Shown one piece after another: positions 18,041 to 25,856 of a stretch of DNA of 40,270 bases. A model generated the notes under the pieces. That model did not search any database. It was not told the origin of the DNA and saw only the letters and a program-made list of their open reading frames with translations. The stretch's first letter is position 1. The number at the start of each line of letters is the position of its first letter. The stretch lies in NCBI GenBank assembly GCA_020629175.1, contig JAHDDU010000026.1, positions 1-40,270 on the forward strand, read 5' to 3'. A program made the translations under genes and the position numbers. This DNA comes from Flavimaricola sp. Its GTDB lineage: Bacteria > Pseudomonadota > Alphaproteobacteria > Rhodobacterales > Rhodobacteraceae.

Positions 18041-18069
18041 TTGGCATTGCGCTGGCGTAGAGTTAGAAC
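18041..18069 (+). promoter_or_regulatory. Predicted nrdJ promoter
   Basis: TTGGCA (18041-18046), a 17-bp spacer, then TAGAAC (18064-18069), predicting a start near 18076 and a leader of about 38 nt before the nrdJ ATG. The half NrdR site lies in the spacer. I see no cobalamin riboswitch in the 168-bp gap. Confidence 0.45.
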
Positions 18070-18113
18070 ACTCTCCCCGACTATCCAGTTACCTCAAACC
18101 GAAAGAGATCGAT

Positions 18114-20387
18114 ATGACCCGTTTTGCCGCGCCTATTGCCGAACAGATCTGGGATATGAAGTATCGGTTCAAGGAGGCGGATGGGACGCCGATTGATAAA
18201 TCGGTAGAGGATTCGTGGTCTCGGATCGCGGGGGCTTTGGCGGCTGTCGAGGACAAGCCAAAGGCTTGGGAGAAGAAGTTTTATGCTGCCCTAGAAGATT
18301 TTAAGTATCTGCCAGCGGGGCGCATTACGGCGGGTGCGGGGACAGCTCGGTCGGTGACGCTGTTTAACTGCTTTGTCATGGGCACGGTGCCGGACAGCAT
18401 GGGCGGGATCTTTGACATGCTCAAAGAGGCAGCGCTGACCATGCAGCAGGGTGGTGGCATCGGGTATGATTTCAGCACGATCCGGCCCAAGGGTGCGACG
18501 GTCAAAGGCGTGGCGGCGGATGCCTCGGGCCCGCTATCGTTCATGGATGTCTGGGACGCGATGTGCCGGACGATCATGTCCGCAGGCTCGCGCCGGGGGG
18601 CGATGATGGCCACGATGCGCTGTGATCACCCGGATATTGAGGATTTCATTGCTGCCAAGTCCGACCCCGCGCGGTTGCGGATGTTCAACATGTCGGTGCT
18701 GGTGACCGATCCGTTCATGGATGCGGTGAAGGCCGGGGGTGACTGGGATTTGGTGTTCGGTGGCGAGACGTACCGGACGATCAAGGCCCGCGATCTGTGG
18801 GATACGATCATGCAGGCGACCTATGACTACGCCGAGCCGGGCGTAATTTTCATTGATCGCATCAACGCGATGAACAACCTGAACTATTGCGAGACGATTG
18901 CCGCGACCAACCCCTGTGGCGAGCAGCCTTTGCCGCCTTACGGCGCGTGTTTGCTGGGGTCGATCAACCTCGCGCGGCTGGTCAGCGATCCGTTCGGCGA
19001 TGCGGCGGCTCTTGATACCGACGCCTTGGATGATCTGGTGGCGACAGCTGTGCGGATGATGGACAACGTCGTGGATGCCAGCCGCTTCCCGCTAGAGGCG
19101 CAGCGCCAAGAGGCACAGGCCAAGCGGCGGATCGGGCTCGGTGTGACGGGGCTGGCCGATGCGCTGTTGATGGTGGGGCTGCGCTATGGCTCGGAAGAAG
19201 CTGCGGCGCAGACCGAAGCGTGGATGAAGCAGATTGCGCGGGCGTCATATTTGGCGAGCGTTGAGCTGGCCAAGGAGAAGGGGCCGTTCCCTCTGTTTGA
19301 TGCCGAGAAATTCTTAGCCTCGGGCGCGATGCAGGCGATGGATCAAGACGTGCGTGACGCGATTGCAGAGCACGGAATCCGCAACGCGCTGTTGACGTCG
19401 ATTGCGCCAACCGGGACGATCAGCCTTTATGCGGGCAATGTGTCGAGCGGGATCGAGCCGGTGTTTGCCTATGCCTATACGCGCAAAGTTTTGCAAAAGG
19501 ATGGGACGCGGACGGAGGAAGAGGTCGTCGATTACGCGGTTCAGATGTGGCGTGATCTGAAGGGCGATGCACCGTTGCCAGACTACTTCGTCAACGCCCA
19601 GACGCTCGCCCCGTTGGATCACGTGCGTATGCAAGCCGCCGCGCAAAAATGGATCGACAGCTCAATCTCCAAGACGATCAATTGCCCCGAAGACATCAGC
19701 TTTGACGCGTTCAAAGAGGTGTATATGGAGGCGTGGGATACGGGCTGTAAGGGCTGTACGACATACCGGCCGAATGATGTGACCGGAAGCGTGCTGTCGG
19801 TCAGCGAGGAGAAGGCTGAGGCGCCTGCCGAGGTGGTAGAGGATGCGAATAGCGGTGACGTCATCTATATGTCAGAGCCTCTGGACCGGCCCACCGATCT
19901 GGAAGGGTCGACGTACAAGCTCAAGTGGCCCGACAGCGAGCATGCAATCTACATCACCGTCAACGATCTGATCGTGAACGGACAGCGGCGTCCGTTTGAG
20001 GTGTTTATCAACTCCAAGAACATGGAGCATTTCGCCTGGACCGTCGCTTTGACGCGGATGATCTCGGCGGTGTTCCGGCGCGGTGGAGACGTCAGCTTTG
20101 TCGTCGAAGAACTCAAAGCCGTGTTTGACCCGCGTGGTGGTGCCTGGATGCAGGGCAAATACGTGCCTTCGATCCTTGCCGCCATTGGGGGCACGATTGA
20201 ACGCCACATGGTCGCAACCGGGTTCCTGTCTGCAGAAGGCGCGGGCCTCAAGTCTGATCCGCAGGCGGATGTCGTGCAGCTGGGCCAACCCAAGGGCAAA
20301 GCTTGTGGCAGCTGCGGCAGCTATGAGTTGCGCATGGTGGAGGGGTGCATGACCTGTGCCTCTTGCGGGTATTCGAAGTGCGGGTAG
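18114..20387 (+). CDS. nrdJ: Adenosylcobalamin-dependent ribonucleotide reductase (class II)
   Basis: Reduces ribonucleotides to deoxyribonucleotides using a B12-generated thiyl radical, independent of oxygen. In the 757 residues, Cys86 (LFNCFV) and Cys279 (YGACLLGSINL) form the redox pair. Asn266, Cys268 and Glu270 in NPCGE are the radical site. The barrel ends at CKGCTTYRPND. A TSCPD-type domain follows (SEHAIYITVNDL through VPSILAAIGGTIE, about 600-700), then a C-terminal Cys cluster (731, 734, 745, 748, 751, 756) resembling a zinc ribbon plus the redox-shuttle tail. It is the shorter class II form rather than the roughly 1200-residue one. No nrdB-like gene nearby, as expected for class II. 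Confidence 0.95.
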   Translation: MTRFAAPIAEQIWDMKYRFKEADGTPIDKSVEDSWSRIAGALAAVEDKPKAWEKKFYAALEDFKYLPAGRITAGAGTARSVTLFNCFVMGTVPDSMGGIFDMLKEAALTMQQGGGIGYDFSTIRPKGATVKGVAADASGPLSFMDVWDAMCRTIMSAGSRRGAMMATMRCDHPDIEDFIAAKSDPARLRMFNMSVLVTDPFMDAVKAGGDWDLVFGGETYRTIKARDLWDTIMQATYDYAEPGVIFIDRINAMNNLNYCETIAATNPCGEQPLPPYGACLLGSINLARLVSDPFGDAAALDTDALDDLVATAVRMMDNVVDASRFPLEAQRQEAQAKRRIGLGVTGLADALLMVGLRYGSEEAAAQTEAWMKQIARASYLASVELAKEKGPFPLFDAEKFLASGAMQAMDQDVRDAIAEHGIRNALLTSIAPTGTISLYAGNVSSGIEPVFAYAYTRKVLQKDGTRTEEEVVDYAVQMWRDLKGDAPLPDYFVNAQTLAPLDHVRMQAAAQKWIDSSISKTINCPEDISFDAFKEVYMEAWDTGCKGCTTYRPNDVTGSVLSVSEEKAEAPAEVVEDANSGDVIYMSEPLDRPTDLEGSTYKLKWPDSEHAIYITVNDLIVNGQRRPFEVFINSKNMEHFAWTVALTRMISAVFRRGGDVSFVVEELKAVFDPRGGAWMQGKYVPSILAAIGGTIERHMVATGFLSAEGAGLKSDPQADVVQLGQPKGKACGSCGSYELRMVEGCMTCASCGYSKCG

Positions 20388-20390
20388 GGA

Positions 20391-20414
20391 AGCGCTTAGT
20401 TTGAACTATGCGCT
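20391..20414. terminator. Palindromic hairpin between convergent nrdJ and ABM genes
   Basis: AGCGC-T-TAGTT-TG-AACTA-T-GCGCT: two 5-bp stem segments separated by one T:T mismatch. It starts 3 bp after the nrdJ stop and includes the stop of the minus-strand ABM gene. No U tract on either side, so it may act as a weak bidirectional terminator or an RNA 3' end protector. Confidence 0.45.
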
Positions 20415-20746
20415 GATTTGCTGTCGTCCGGGGCCTGGGCACGGTCGAACATGCCGTAGTCCCGGATGACGCTCGCGATCCGCAGACGGTAATTGTCGAA
20501 GACACCGCGCCGTCCTTTTGATTGGGCGTTGCGGTGGGCGCTGAGGTTGCGCCAGCGGGCAATTGCGTCCTCGTCCTCAAAAAATGAAAGCGACAAAATT
20601 TTGTTGGGGTCGGACAGGCTTTGAAAGCGTTCGACCGAAAGAAAGCCTTCGACTTCGTCAACCATTGGGCGCATTTCTGCGGCGATATCGAGGTACTCTT
20701 CCTTTCGGCCACTGGCGGGCTCGACTTCAAATATAACGGCGATCAC
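20396..20746 (-). CDS. ABM-domain (antibiotic biosynthesis monooxygenase-like) protein
   Basis: A 116-residue small alpha/beta protein: the opening VIAVIFEVEPASGRKEEYLD, then FLSVERFQSLSDPNKILSLSFFEDEDAIARWR, is the dimeric ferredoxin-like barrel of ABM/YgiN-type enzymes, which act on quinones, haem or other aromatics without a metal cofactor, or merely bind such ligands. The start is GTG at 20746, chosen because an AAGGAGGA ribosome site precedes it and it overlaps the NIPSNAP stop as GTGA. It is the second gene of a pair divergent from an ArsR-type regulator. The substrate is unknown. Confidence 0.8.
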   Translation of the reverse strand: MIAVIFEVEPASGRKEEYLDIAAEMRPMVDEVEGFLSVERFQSLSDPNKILSLSFFEDEDAIARWRNLSAHRNAQSKGRRGVFDNYRLRIASVIRDYGMFDRAQAPDDSKSAHSSN

Positions 20747-21066
20747 AACGATCCTCCTTGTTTGGCTGATGCGAGTTTGAGCCAAGTGCGATCTTCGCGC
20801 AGTAGAAACTTTTCACGTTGTGCGAATTCATAGTTCTTGCGACCCAGAGGATCTGCGGCCAATCGCGCTCGGTATGCCTCGTAGTCGGCAAGCGAGGCGA
20901 TGTTATAGATGCCATACGCCAGCGTGGAAGAGCCTTCGTGCGGGGCGTAATAGCCAATCAAGTCAGCGCCGCAGCGGGGGATCGCTTGCCCCCAGTTTCG
21001 GGCATATTCCTCAAATTGCGCCTTTTTACTTGGGTCAATCTGGTATCGGATGATGCAGGTCAGCAT
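20743..21066 (-). CDS. NIPSNAP family protein
   Basis: A 107-residue protein with the N-terminal LTCIIRYQIDPSKKAQFEEYARNW and the central GADLIGYYAPHEGSSTLAYGIYNIASLADYEAYRARL, both characteristic of bacterial NIPSNAP proteins. These share the dimeric alpha-beta barrel fold with the ABM protein encoded next to it. Biochemical function is not established. The ATG at 21066 has a GAAGGA ribosome site. It is divergent from the ArsR-family gene with only 74 bp between starts, and its stop overlaps the ABM gene by 4 bp. The pair likely makes two proteins in fixed ratio under control of that repressor. Confidence 0.85.
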   Translation of the reverse strand: MLTCIIRYQIDPSKKAQFEEYARNWGQAIPRCGADLIGYYAPHEGSSTLAYGIYNIASLADYEAYRARLAADPLGRKNYEFAQREKFLLREDRTWLKLASAKQGGSL

Positions 21067-21105
21067 GGCTAGTCCTTCTTCGGTTGTGTTTCTTCTCATA
21101 GCGGT

Positions 21106-21134
21106 TTGCGCGGCGGAGATGCTTCGATTATGAT
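21106..21134 (+). promoter_or_regulatory. Predicted promoter of the arsR-type gene (leaderless)
   Basis: TTGCGC (21106-21111), 17-bp spacer, TATGAT (21129-21134). A start 7 bases beyond the -10 would fall at 21141, the A of the ATG, so the mRNA is probably leaderless. No convincing ribosome site precedes that ATG, which agrees. Confidence 0.5.
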
Positions 21135-21139
21135 CGAAG
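21122..21139. promoter_or_regulatory. Operator-like inverted repeat over the arsR promoter
   Basis: CTTCGAT (21122-21128), spacer TATG, ATCGAAG (21133-21139): perfect 7-bp arms. It covers the predicted -10 of the regulator gene and ends 1 bp before its ATG, and lies upstream of the divergent NIPSNAP gene. This is the expected placement for autorepression and joint control by an ArsR dimer. Confidence 0.65.
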
Positions 21140-21140
21140 T

Positions 21141-21836
21141 ATGAAAGAAGGACCCGACATAGCCTATATTGCATCGCTGATTGGCGATCCCGCGCGGGCG
21201 AATATGCTGACAGCTCTGATGAGTGGTAAGGCTCTGACTGCCAGCGAACTGTCGTATGAAGCGGGCGTGACCCTCCAAACAGCGAGTTCTCATCTCTCAA
21301 AGCTGGACGAAGGCGGTTTGTTGCGCGTGCGCAAGCAGGGGCGGCACAAGTATTTTTCTCTTGCGAATGAGGATGTTGCGGGTGTCCTCGAAGGTCTGAT
21401 GGGGCTTGCCGCCGGGTCAGGTCACCTGCGCAGGCGCATCGGTCCCCAGGATGCGCAACTGCGCCATGCCCGTGTGTGCTACAATCACCTCGCGGGTGAC
21501 ATGGGCACGCAGCTGTTTGATAGTTTGATGGCGCAAGGGCATTTGGCTTTGACGGGTGACGAGCTTTGCCTCACCGCATCTGGTGAAGCTTTTGTGGCTG
21601 ACTTTGAGATTGATTTGACCGCACTGCGCCGAGGCCGAACGCCCTTGTGCAGAGAGTGCCTGGATTGGAGCGAACGTCGCTCGCATCTTGCTGGAAGCCT
21701 GGGGCGAGCGTTCTTGCGTCGTTTTGAAGAGTTGTCATGGGCCAAGCGCGAGCCGGAGACGCGGGTGATTTCGTTTTCGCGAGAGGGAGCCCGGGAATTT
21801 AACCAGCTGTTTGCGCCGGGCCGGCTTATGCCATGA
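21141..21836 (+). CDS. ArsR-family winged-helix transcriptional regulator
   Basis: A 231-residue regulator. The N-terminal winged helix-turn-helix (about residues 8-80) reads DIAYIASLIGDPARANMLTA, then ALTASELSYEAGVTLQTASS as the recognition region and LLRVRKQGRHKYFSL as the wing. The C-terminal part (about 100-225) has the VCYNHLAGDMG and CRECLDWSERRSHLAGSLG motifs I know from a longer ArsR subfamily (HTH_20 type). Their Cys residues could sense thiols, metals or electrophiles, but the inducer is unknown. Divergent from the NIPSNAP-ABM pair, whose likely regulator it is, and convergent with the TauD-type gene. Confidence 0.88.
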   Translation: MKEGPDIAYIASLIGDPARANMLTALMSGKALTASELSYEAGVTLQTASSHLSKLDEGGLLRVRKQGRHKYFSLANEDVAGVLEGLMGLAAGSGHLRRRIGPQDAQLRHARVCYNHLAGDMGTQLFDSLMAQGHLALTGDELCLTASGEAFVADFEIDLTALRRGRTPLCRECLDWSERRSHLAGSLGRAFLRRFEELSWAKREPETRVISFSREGAREFNQLFAPGRLMP

Positions 21837-21855
21837 CCTGATTGAGCCGCATCTT

Positions 21856-22704
21856 CTAAACTGGCCGCTCCCCCTTTACGGTCACGCGTCGGCCTTTGCG
21901 CTCAGCGGGCCAATAGTCCCAAACGGCGCGGTGCATGCAACAGCGGTTGTCCCAAAACGCCATGTCATTGAGCGACCAGCGGAAGCGGATTTGGTAGTTA
22001 ATGTGCTCGGCATGCTCGAACAGCATGTGCAGAATAGCGTCGCTTTCGGTATCAGACAGACCCAGAATTTTGGTCGTAAACGTCCGGTTCACAAAGAGCG
22101 ATTTGCGCCCGGTTTCAGGATGGGTCCGCACGATAGGATGAACGGCTTGGGGGCAGTCGATGTCAGCATCGCTTTTGCCACGGTCACTGTAGCGGCCCTT
22201 GTAGATATGCTCAGAACTGTGAAGGGCGGAGAGCCCGCCTAGCATGTCCTTGAGCGGGTCTGACAGATTGTCATAAGCCGCATACATATCACTAAACATC
22301 GTGTCGCCACCGCAAGGAGGGGCGATGTGAATTTGGAGCATTGTGCCGAGTGGCGGTGTTTCGTCACAGGACACGTCAGAATGCCAGAACTCGCCATTTG
22401 CCACTTTGGAATTCTTGGTCGCATGGATCTCAAAAATCTCGGGGTAGCCCTCCATCGTGGGGGCCGCGGGGTGGGCATGAAGCGGCCCAAACCGTTTGCC
22501 AAAAGCGATATGTTGCTCAGGCGGTATCTCTTTCTGATCTTTGAAGAATAGCACTTGATACTTGTGAAACGCGTCCTGGATTTCGGCGAATTGTGCATCG
22601 GGAACAGGTCGGCTGAGGTCGACGCCGTAAATCTCGGCGCCAAGGTTTGGGGCAAAGGGCTTGGCGTCGATCAGGGTGTAGGTGTTGGGTTGTGGCACGA
22701 CCAT
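21856..22704 (-). CDS. TauD/TfdA family Fe(II)/2-oxoglutarate dioxygenase
   Basis: A 282-residue cytoplasmic dioxygenase coupling oxidative decarboxylation of 2-oxoglutarate to hydroxylation of a substrate. Iron ligands are His108 and Asp110 in WHSDVSCDETPPLG and the distal His258 in CCMHRAVWDYWPAER; an Arg in 269-273 should bind the 2-oxoglutarate carboxylate. The N-terminal PNLGAEIYGVDLS is typical of taurine and 2,4-D dioxygenase relatives. I chose ATG 22704 with a GGAGAG ribosome site over one 13 codons upstream. Divergent from a LysR regulator. No sulfonate transporter is adjacent, so taurine is not specifically supported. Confidence 0.9.
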   Translation of the reverse strand: MVVPQPNTYTLIDAKPFAPNLGAEIYGVDLSRPVPDAQFAEIQDAFHKYQVLFFKDQKEIPPEQHIAFGKRFGPLHAHPAAPTMEGYPEIFEIHATKNSKVANGEFWHSDVSCDETPPLGTMLQIHIAPPCGGDTMFSDMYAAYDNLSDPLKDMLGGLSALHSSEHIYKGRYSDRGKSDADIDCPQAVHPIVRTHPETGRKSLFVNRTFTTKILGLSDTESDAILHMLFEHAEHINYQIRFRWSLNDMAFWDNRCCMHRAVWDYWPAERKGRRVTVKGERPV

Positions 22705-22772
22705 GGAACTCTCCGAACTTCGTTTAGCCGACAGCATAAACATCAGAGATATTTCATAAAAACGATATTTTT

Positions 22773-22801
22773 TTGAGTTTATGGTAAGTAAAATTTATGT
22801 A
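22773..22801 (+). promoter_or_regulatory. Candidate promoter of the lysR gene
   Basis: TTGAGT (22773-22778), 17-bp spacer, TATGTA (22796-22801), in a conspicuously AT-rich patch (about 22740-22830). A direct repeat TTTATGGTAA / TTTATGTAA (22778-22787 and 22794-22802) overlaps it and could be part of a regulator site shared with the divergent dioxygenase gene. Confidence 0.4.
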
Positions 22802-22835
22802 ACTTGGTCAAAACCATGTAAGAGGCCTTTTATCT

Positions 22836-23729
22836 TTGAGTATTCGAGCGCTTAGAACCCTCATCGCCATACACCGGCACGGTAGCTTTCGCGCCGCGGC
22901 AGAGGCGGAACACTTGACGCCAGCTGCGGTGAGCCAGCAGATGCGCGCGTTGGAGGCCGCGTGGAACCTCAACCTCTTTGAACGCGTGACACGCAGTCCA
23001 AAATTGACAGAAACCGGGCTGTCTCTGGTGGGGGAGGCGACGCGTGTTGTGGCCGCCTATGACGGTCTGGCAGACAAGGTGGCAAACCGCGACGCGTTGA
23101 CGGGCGAATTGATCCTGGGGGCTGTTCCCACCACGCTGACCGGACTTGTGCCATTGGCGCTTTCACAGCTGAAGGAACGGCAGCCTGGAATCCACGTCCG
23201 CATCGTCCCAGGCCTTTCTAATCAGTTGCTGCCGCAGCTGGATCGCGGACAAATCCACGCGGCCATTATCTCCCGGCCCGAGATTTTGGCGAACTCGCTC
23301 ACCTTTGCCAAAGTCGCAACCGAACCTCTCGTACTCTTGACGGCGAATGGGACGGAAGGTGACACCGCAGAAGACCTGCTTCGGCATCAGCCGTTTATTC
23401 GCTTTAACCGGGAGGCTGTGGTCGGCCGGCAAATCGAGGCTTGGCTGCAGAGCCGAAACATTTTGGTGAACGACACTATGGAACTTGAAGGGCTTGAGGC
23501 GATCTCGAGCATGGTTGCGGCCGGGCTTGGGGTCTCGATTGTGCCTCAGCGCTGCATCAAAGGGGCAGCCGAATTGCCCCTGACGACCATTGCCCTCGGG
23601 GTGGATGCGCCGCACCGCACATTGGGGCTGGTGAGCCGCTCTGACGAGCCGCGTGCCAAGATCATTGGTGCCACGATTGACGCGCTGGAGCGGGCGGTGG
23701 CTATCGGTGCATTCGGCAAAACCGCGTAA
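22836..23729 (+). CDS. LysR family transcriptional regulator
   Basis: A 297-residue LysR-type regulator. The N-terminal helix-turn-helix is clear: IRALRTLIAIHRHGSFRAAA, then LTPAAVSQQMRALEAAWNL and LFERVTRSPKLTETG (residues 2-60). The effector-binding domain begins near 90 (GELILGAVPTTLTGLVPLAL) and contains the usual LVLLTANG and GLGVSIVPQ motifs. The only workable start is TTG at 22836; a nearby upstream ATG is followed at once by TAA. It is divergent from the TauD-type dioxygenase gene across 131 bp, so it probably controls that gene and itself. The inducer is unknown. Confidence 0.9.
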   Translation: MSIRALRTLIAIHRHGSFRAAAEAEHLTPAAVSQQMRALEAAWNLNLFERVTRSPKLTETGLSLVGEATRVVAAYDGLADKVANRDALTGELILGAVPTTLTGLVPLALSQLKERQPGIHVRIVPGLSNQLLPQLDRGQIHAAIISRPEILANSLTFAKVATEPLVLLTANGTEGDTAEDLLRHQPFIRFNREAVVGRQIEAWLQSRNILVNDTMELEGLEAISSMVAAGLGVSIVPQRCIKGAAELPLTTIALGVDAPHRTLGLVSRSDEPRAKIIGATIDALERAVAIGAFGKTA

Positions 23730-23808
23730 ATGAACACATGCAGCCACAATATGGCCCCGAGCACGTGGCTCCCTCCGCCCAACAGTTTTGAGATCAGAGG
23801 ATGTAGCG

Positions 23809-24720
23809 ATGGTCGTTAAAATTTTGGCATTCTGCGCTGTCTTTGGGATGTTGGTCCCGATGGGGGCAGTGGCCGAAGGGCGAGAGACCATTGGAACCGC
23901 GCGACACTTCACCAATGATTTTCTAGGCGATGGCCGAGATCGTTGGCGCACCGGATCCTATCTCTTTTCGCTCTTACGAGGGCCCGAAGCGGTCACTGAA
24001 CGCCCGGACCGTTTGGGCCCGGTCATCGAGTACCGTTTGCGCAGCGAGATCATCGCGCCATTGGGTGGATCAACGACACAGGATGCGCGGCCCTACGTCG
24101 GCATGTTGAGTGCTGGTGTGCACTTTCCGGTGCAGCTTGGCCCGGTTGAAGCCAGCATTGGAGGGGACATCATTTTGATCGGTCCGCAAACCGGCATGTC
24201 TGATTTCCAGCAATCCGTGCACGACCGCCTCGACATGCCGCCGCCGGTTGGTGTCGACACGCAGCTGCCAAACGATGTTCTCTGGAGCGGGACGGCCGAT
24301 TTGGCCTGGCCGATCGCACTTTCTGAAACGGTGACTGTGCGTCCGTTCTTTGAGGTGCAGGCGGGCGCAGAGGACCTCTTGCGAGTCGGCGCGGATGTGA
24401 CCTTTGGTGCTGTGTTTGACAATGGCCTGCTGGTCCGCGCTCCAGTGACGGGCCAACATGTGCCTTTAAATTCGAAAAGAACCGCCGGAATCGGATTCCT
24501 CGTGGGTGTTGATGCAGCGCGGGTCTTTGACACCGCCTACTTGCCCGCAGATCGCGGTCTTACCGCGGAAGATGTGCGATATCGCGCGCGGATCGGGACA
24601 CATTGGCAGATGTCTGAAACCGCGTCTGTCTTTTACGGGCTCACCTATCTCTCGCCGGAAGTCGTAGGCCAAAGCGAGGGGCAGGTGCTGGGTGGGCTCA
24701 GCGTCAACTTCAAATTTTAG
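23809..24720 (+). CDS. LpxR-like outer membrane protein (DUF2219)
   Basis: A 303-residue exported protein. A signal peptide spans about 1-22 (MVVKILAFCAVFGMLVPMGA, then VA). The mature start ARHFTNDFLGDGRDRWRTGS resembles the conserved first strand of LpxR, where an Asn-Asp pair (here Asn36 and Asp37) takes part in calcium binding and catalysis. Many alternating hydrophobic strands and a C-terminal Phe (VNFKF) indicate an outer-membrane beta barrel. LpxR removes the 3'-acyloxyacyl group from lipid A; whether this homologue does so is inference. ATG 23809 with an AGAGGA site is preferred over an in-frame TTG at 23788. Confidence 0.82.
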   Translation: MVVKILAFCAVFGMLVPMGAVAEGRETIGTARHFTNDFLGDGRDRWRTGSYLFSLLRGPEAVTERPDRLGPVIEYRLRSEIIAPLGGSTTQDARPYVGMLSAGVHFPVQLGPVEASIGGDIILIGPQTGMSDFQQSVHDRLDMPPPVGVDTQLPNDVLWSGTADLAWPIALSETVTVRPFFEVQAGAEDLLRVGADVTFGAVFDNGLLVRAPVTGQHVPLNSKRTAGIGFLVGVDAARVFDTAYLPADRGLTAEDVRYRARIGTHWQMSETASVFYGLTYLSPEVVGQSEGQVLGGLSVNFKF

Positions 24721-24806
24721 CAGCCCGCTTGCCAAGGGGCGCTGTAATTCGTTAACCTTTGCGCACACGCCCGCGCAACGACGGGCGACAAATATATGAG
24801 GCTAAG

Positions 24807-25835
24807 GTGCGAGTGGGAACGGGCTTGAAAGGCACGTTCGTCATTTCCTGGACGCAAACAGAGCTCGACGGTGAGCGCGATGCTGCGGTGTCGGCGCTGG
24901 GCGTCGGAATGGCATGGCGCTGGACGGGCGAGGCAACGCGCGTCGATGGTCCAGCCAGCGTGTTGCCGTTGGGAAATGCGATCGGTGCGCAGGAATTGCG
25001 GGACCGCGCGGCGGTGACGGCGCGTGTTCTGACTGGCGTGGAGAGCGTGGAGCCAGCCGAGCCTGACGCCAGTGCGGATTTTGTGGTCACTGACGGCTAC
25101 GGGCAATGGCCGATCAACATCGCTCAATCGGGTTCTGGCGCAGCGCCATTGTTGGTGTTTGCCGAAGACTTGCCGCCTCGCGGACGCGATCTTTGGGTGG
25201 TCTCCGTTAAACCGCAACCACACGAAAATGCGCGGAGTGATCAAGGCATCATCTGCTTTACGACGGGAACCCGAGTTCTGACGGCCCGCGGCCCGCGCCC
25301 AGTCGAGGCGTTGGCCCGTGGCGATATGGTGCAGACCAAAGATAACGGCTTGCAGCCCGTTCTTTGGCATGGAACGCGGCAAATCTCGGGTGCGCGTATG
25401 AAGGTCATGCCGCATTTGGCACCTATTCGTCTTCGTGCCGGTGCGCTGGATGGCGGGGTGCCGGATGAAGACATCATCGTATCGCCTGACCACCGGATGT
25501 TGCTGCGTGGCGCGCGGGCCCAGGCGCTCTTTAACACCGACGAAGTCCTCGTTGGCGCCCGCGATCTGCTGAATGATAACACGATCCGCGTGGCCCGAGG
25601 CCTGTCCCATGTGACCTACCACCACATCCTTCTTCCAGCACACCAGATTGTCTTTGCAAATGGCGTTGAGACAGAGAGCTTTCATCCCGGTTATGCCGGC
25701 TTGAACCAGGGACAGACGTTGGAGATTGAACAATCATCGCCCTATCTTCTGTGCGACCCATCTGGATTTGGTGGTTTTGCCCGGCGTGTTTTAACGGCGA
25801 GCGAGGCTGCAATCCTGCGGAGCGATGTGCGCTAG
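24807..25835 (+). CDS. Hint-domain (Hedgehog/intein-type) protein
   Basis: About 342 residues. The N-terminal half ([20 protein letters not shown] onward) is a segment I associate with Roseobacter Hint proteins. The C-terminal half from Cys150 is a Hint domain: [61 protein letters not shown] and ESFHPG follow the usual block order. The first-position Cys is kept, so self-cleavage chemistry is possible. There is no signal peptide, RTX repeat or extein-like partner. The start is uncertain: GTG 24807 (GAGG upstream) is preferred, GTG 24813 and TTG 24759 are alternatives. Confidence 0.82.
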   Translation: MRVGTGLKGTFVISWTQTELDGERDAAVSALGVGMAWRWTGEATRVDGPASVLPLGNAIGAQELRDRAAVTARVLTGVESVEPAEPDASADFVVTDGYGQWPINIAQSGSGAAPLLVFAEDLPPRGRDLWVVSVKPQPHENARSDQGIICFTTGTRVLTARGPRPVEALARGDMVQTKDNGLQPVLWHGTRQISGARMKVMPHLAPIRLRAGALDGGVPDEDIIVSPDHRMLLRGARAQALFNTDEVLVGARDLLNDNTIRVARGLSHVTYHHILLPAHQIVFANGVETESFHPGYAGLNQGQTLEIEQSSPYLLCDPSGFGGFARRVLTASEAAILRSDVR

Positions 25836-25856
25836 CTCAAGCGCTTGATTTCTGCG

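Noticed and set aside
17946-18113. Cobalamin riboswitch before the B12-dependent nrdJ
   Set aside because: The gap is only 168 bp, has no recognisable B12-box, and the NrdR box explains the regulation better.
24717-25733. Minus-strand open frame (338 codons) opposite the Hint gene
   Set aside because: Antisense to a gene with clear Hint motifs; its translation is basic, low in structure and without family resemblance.
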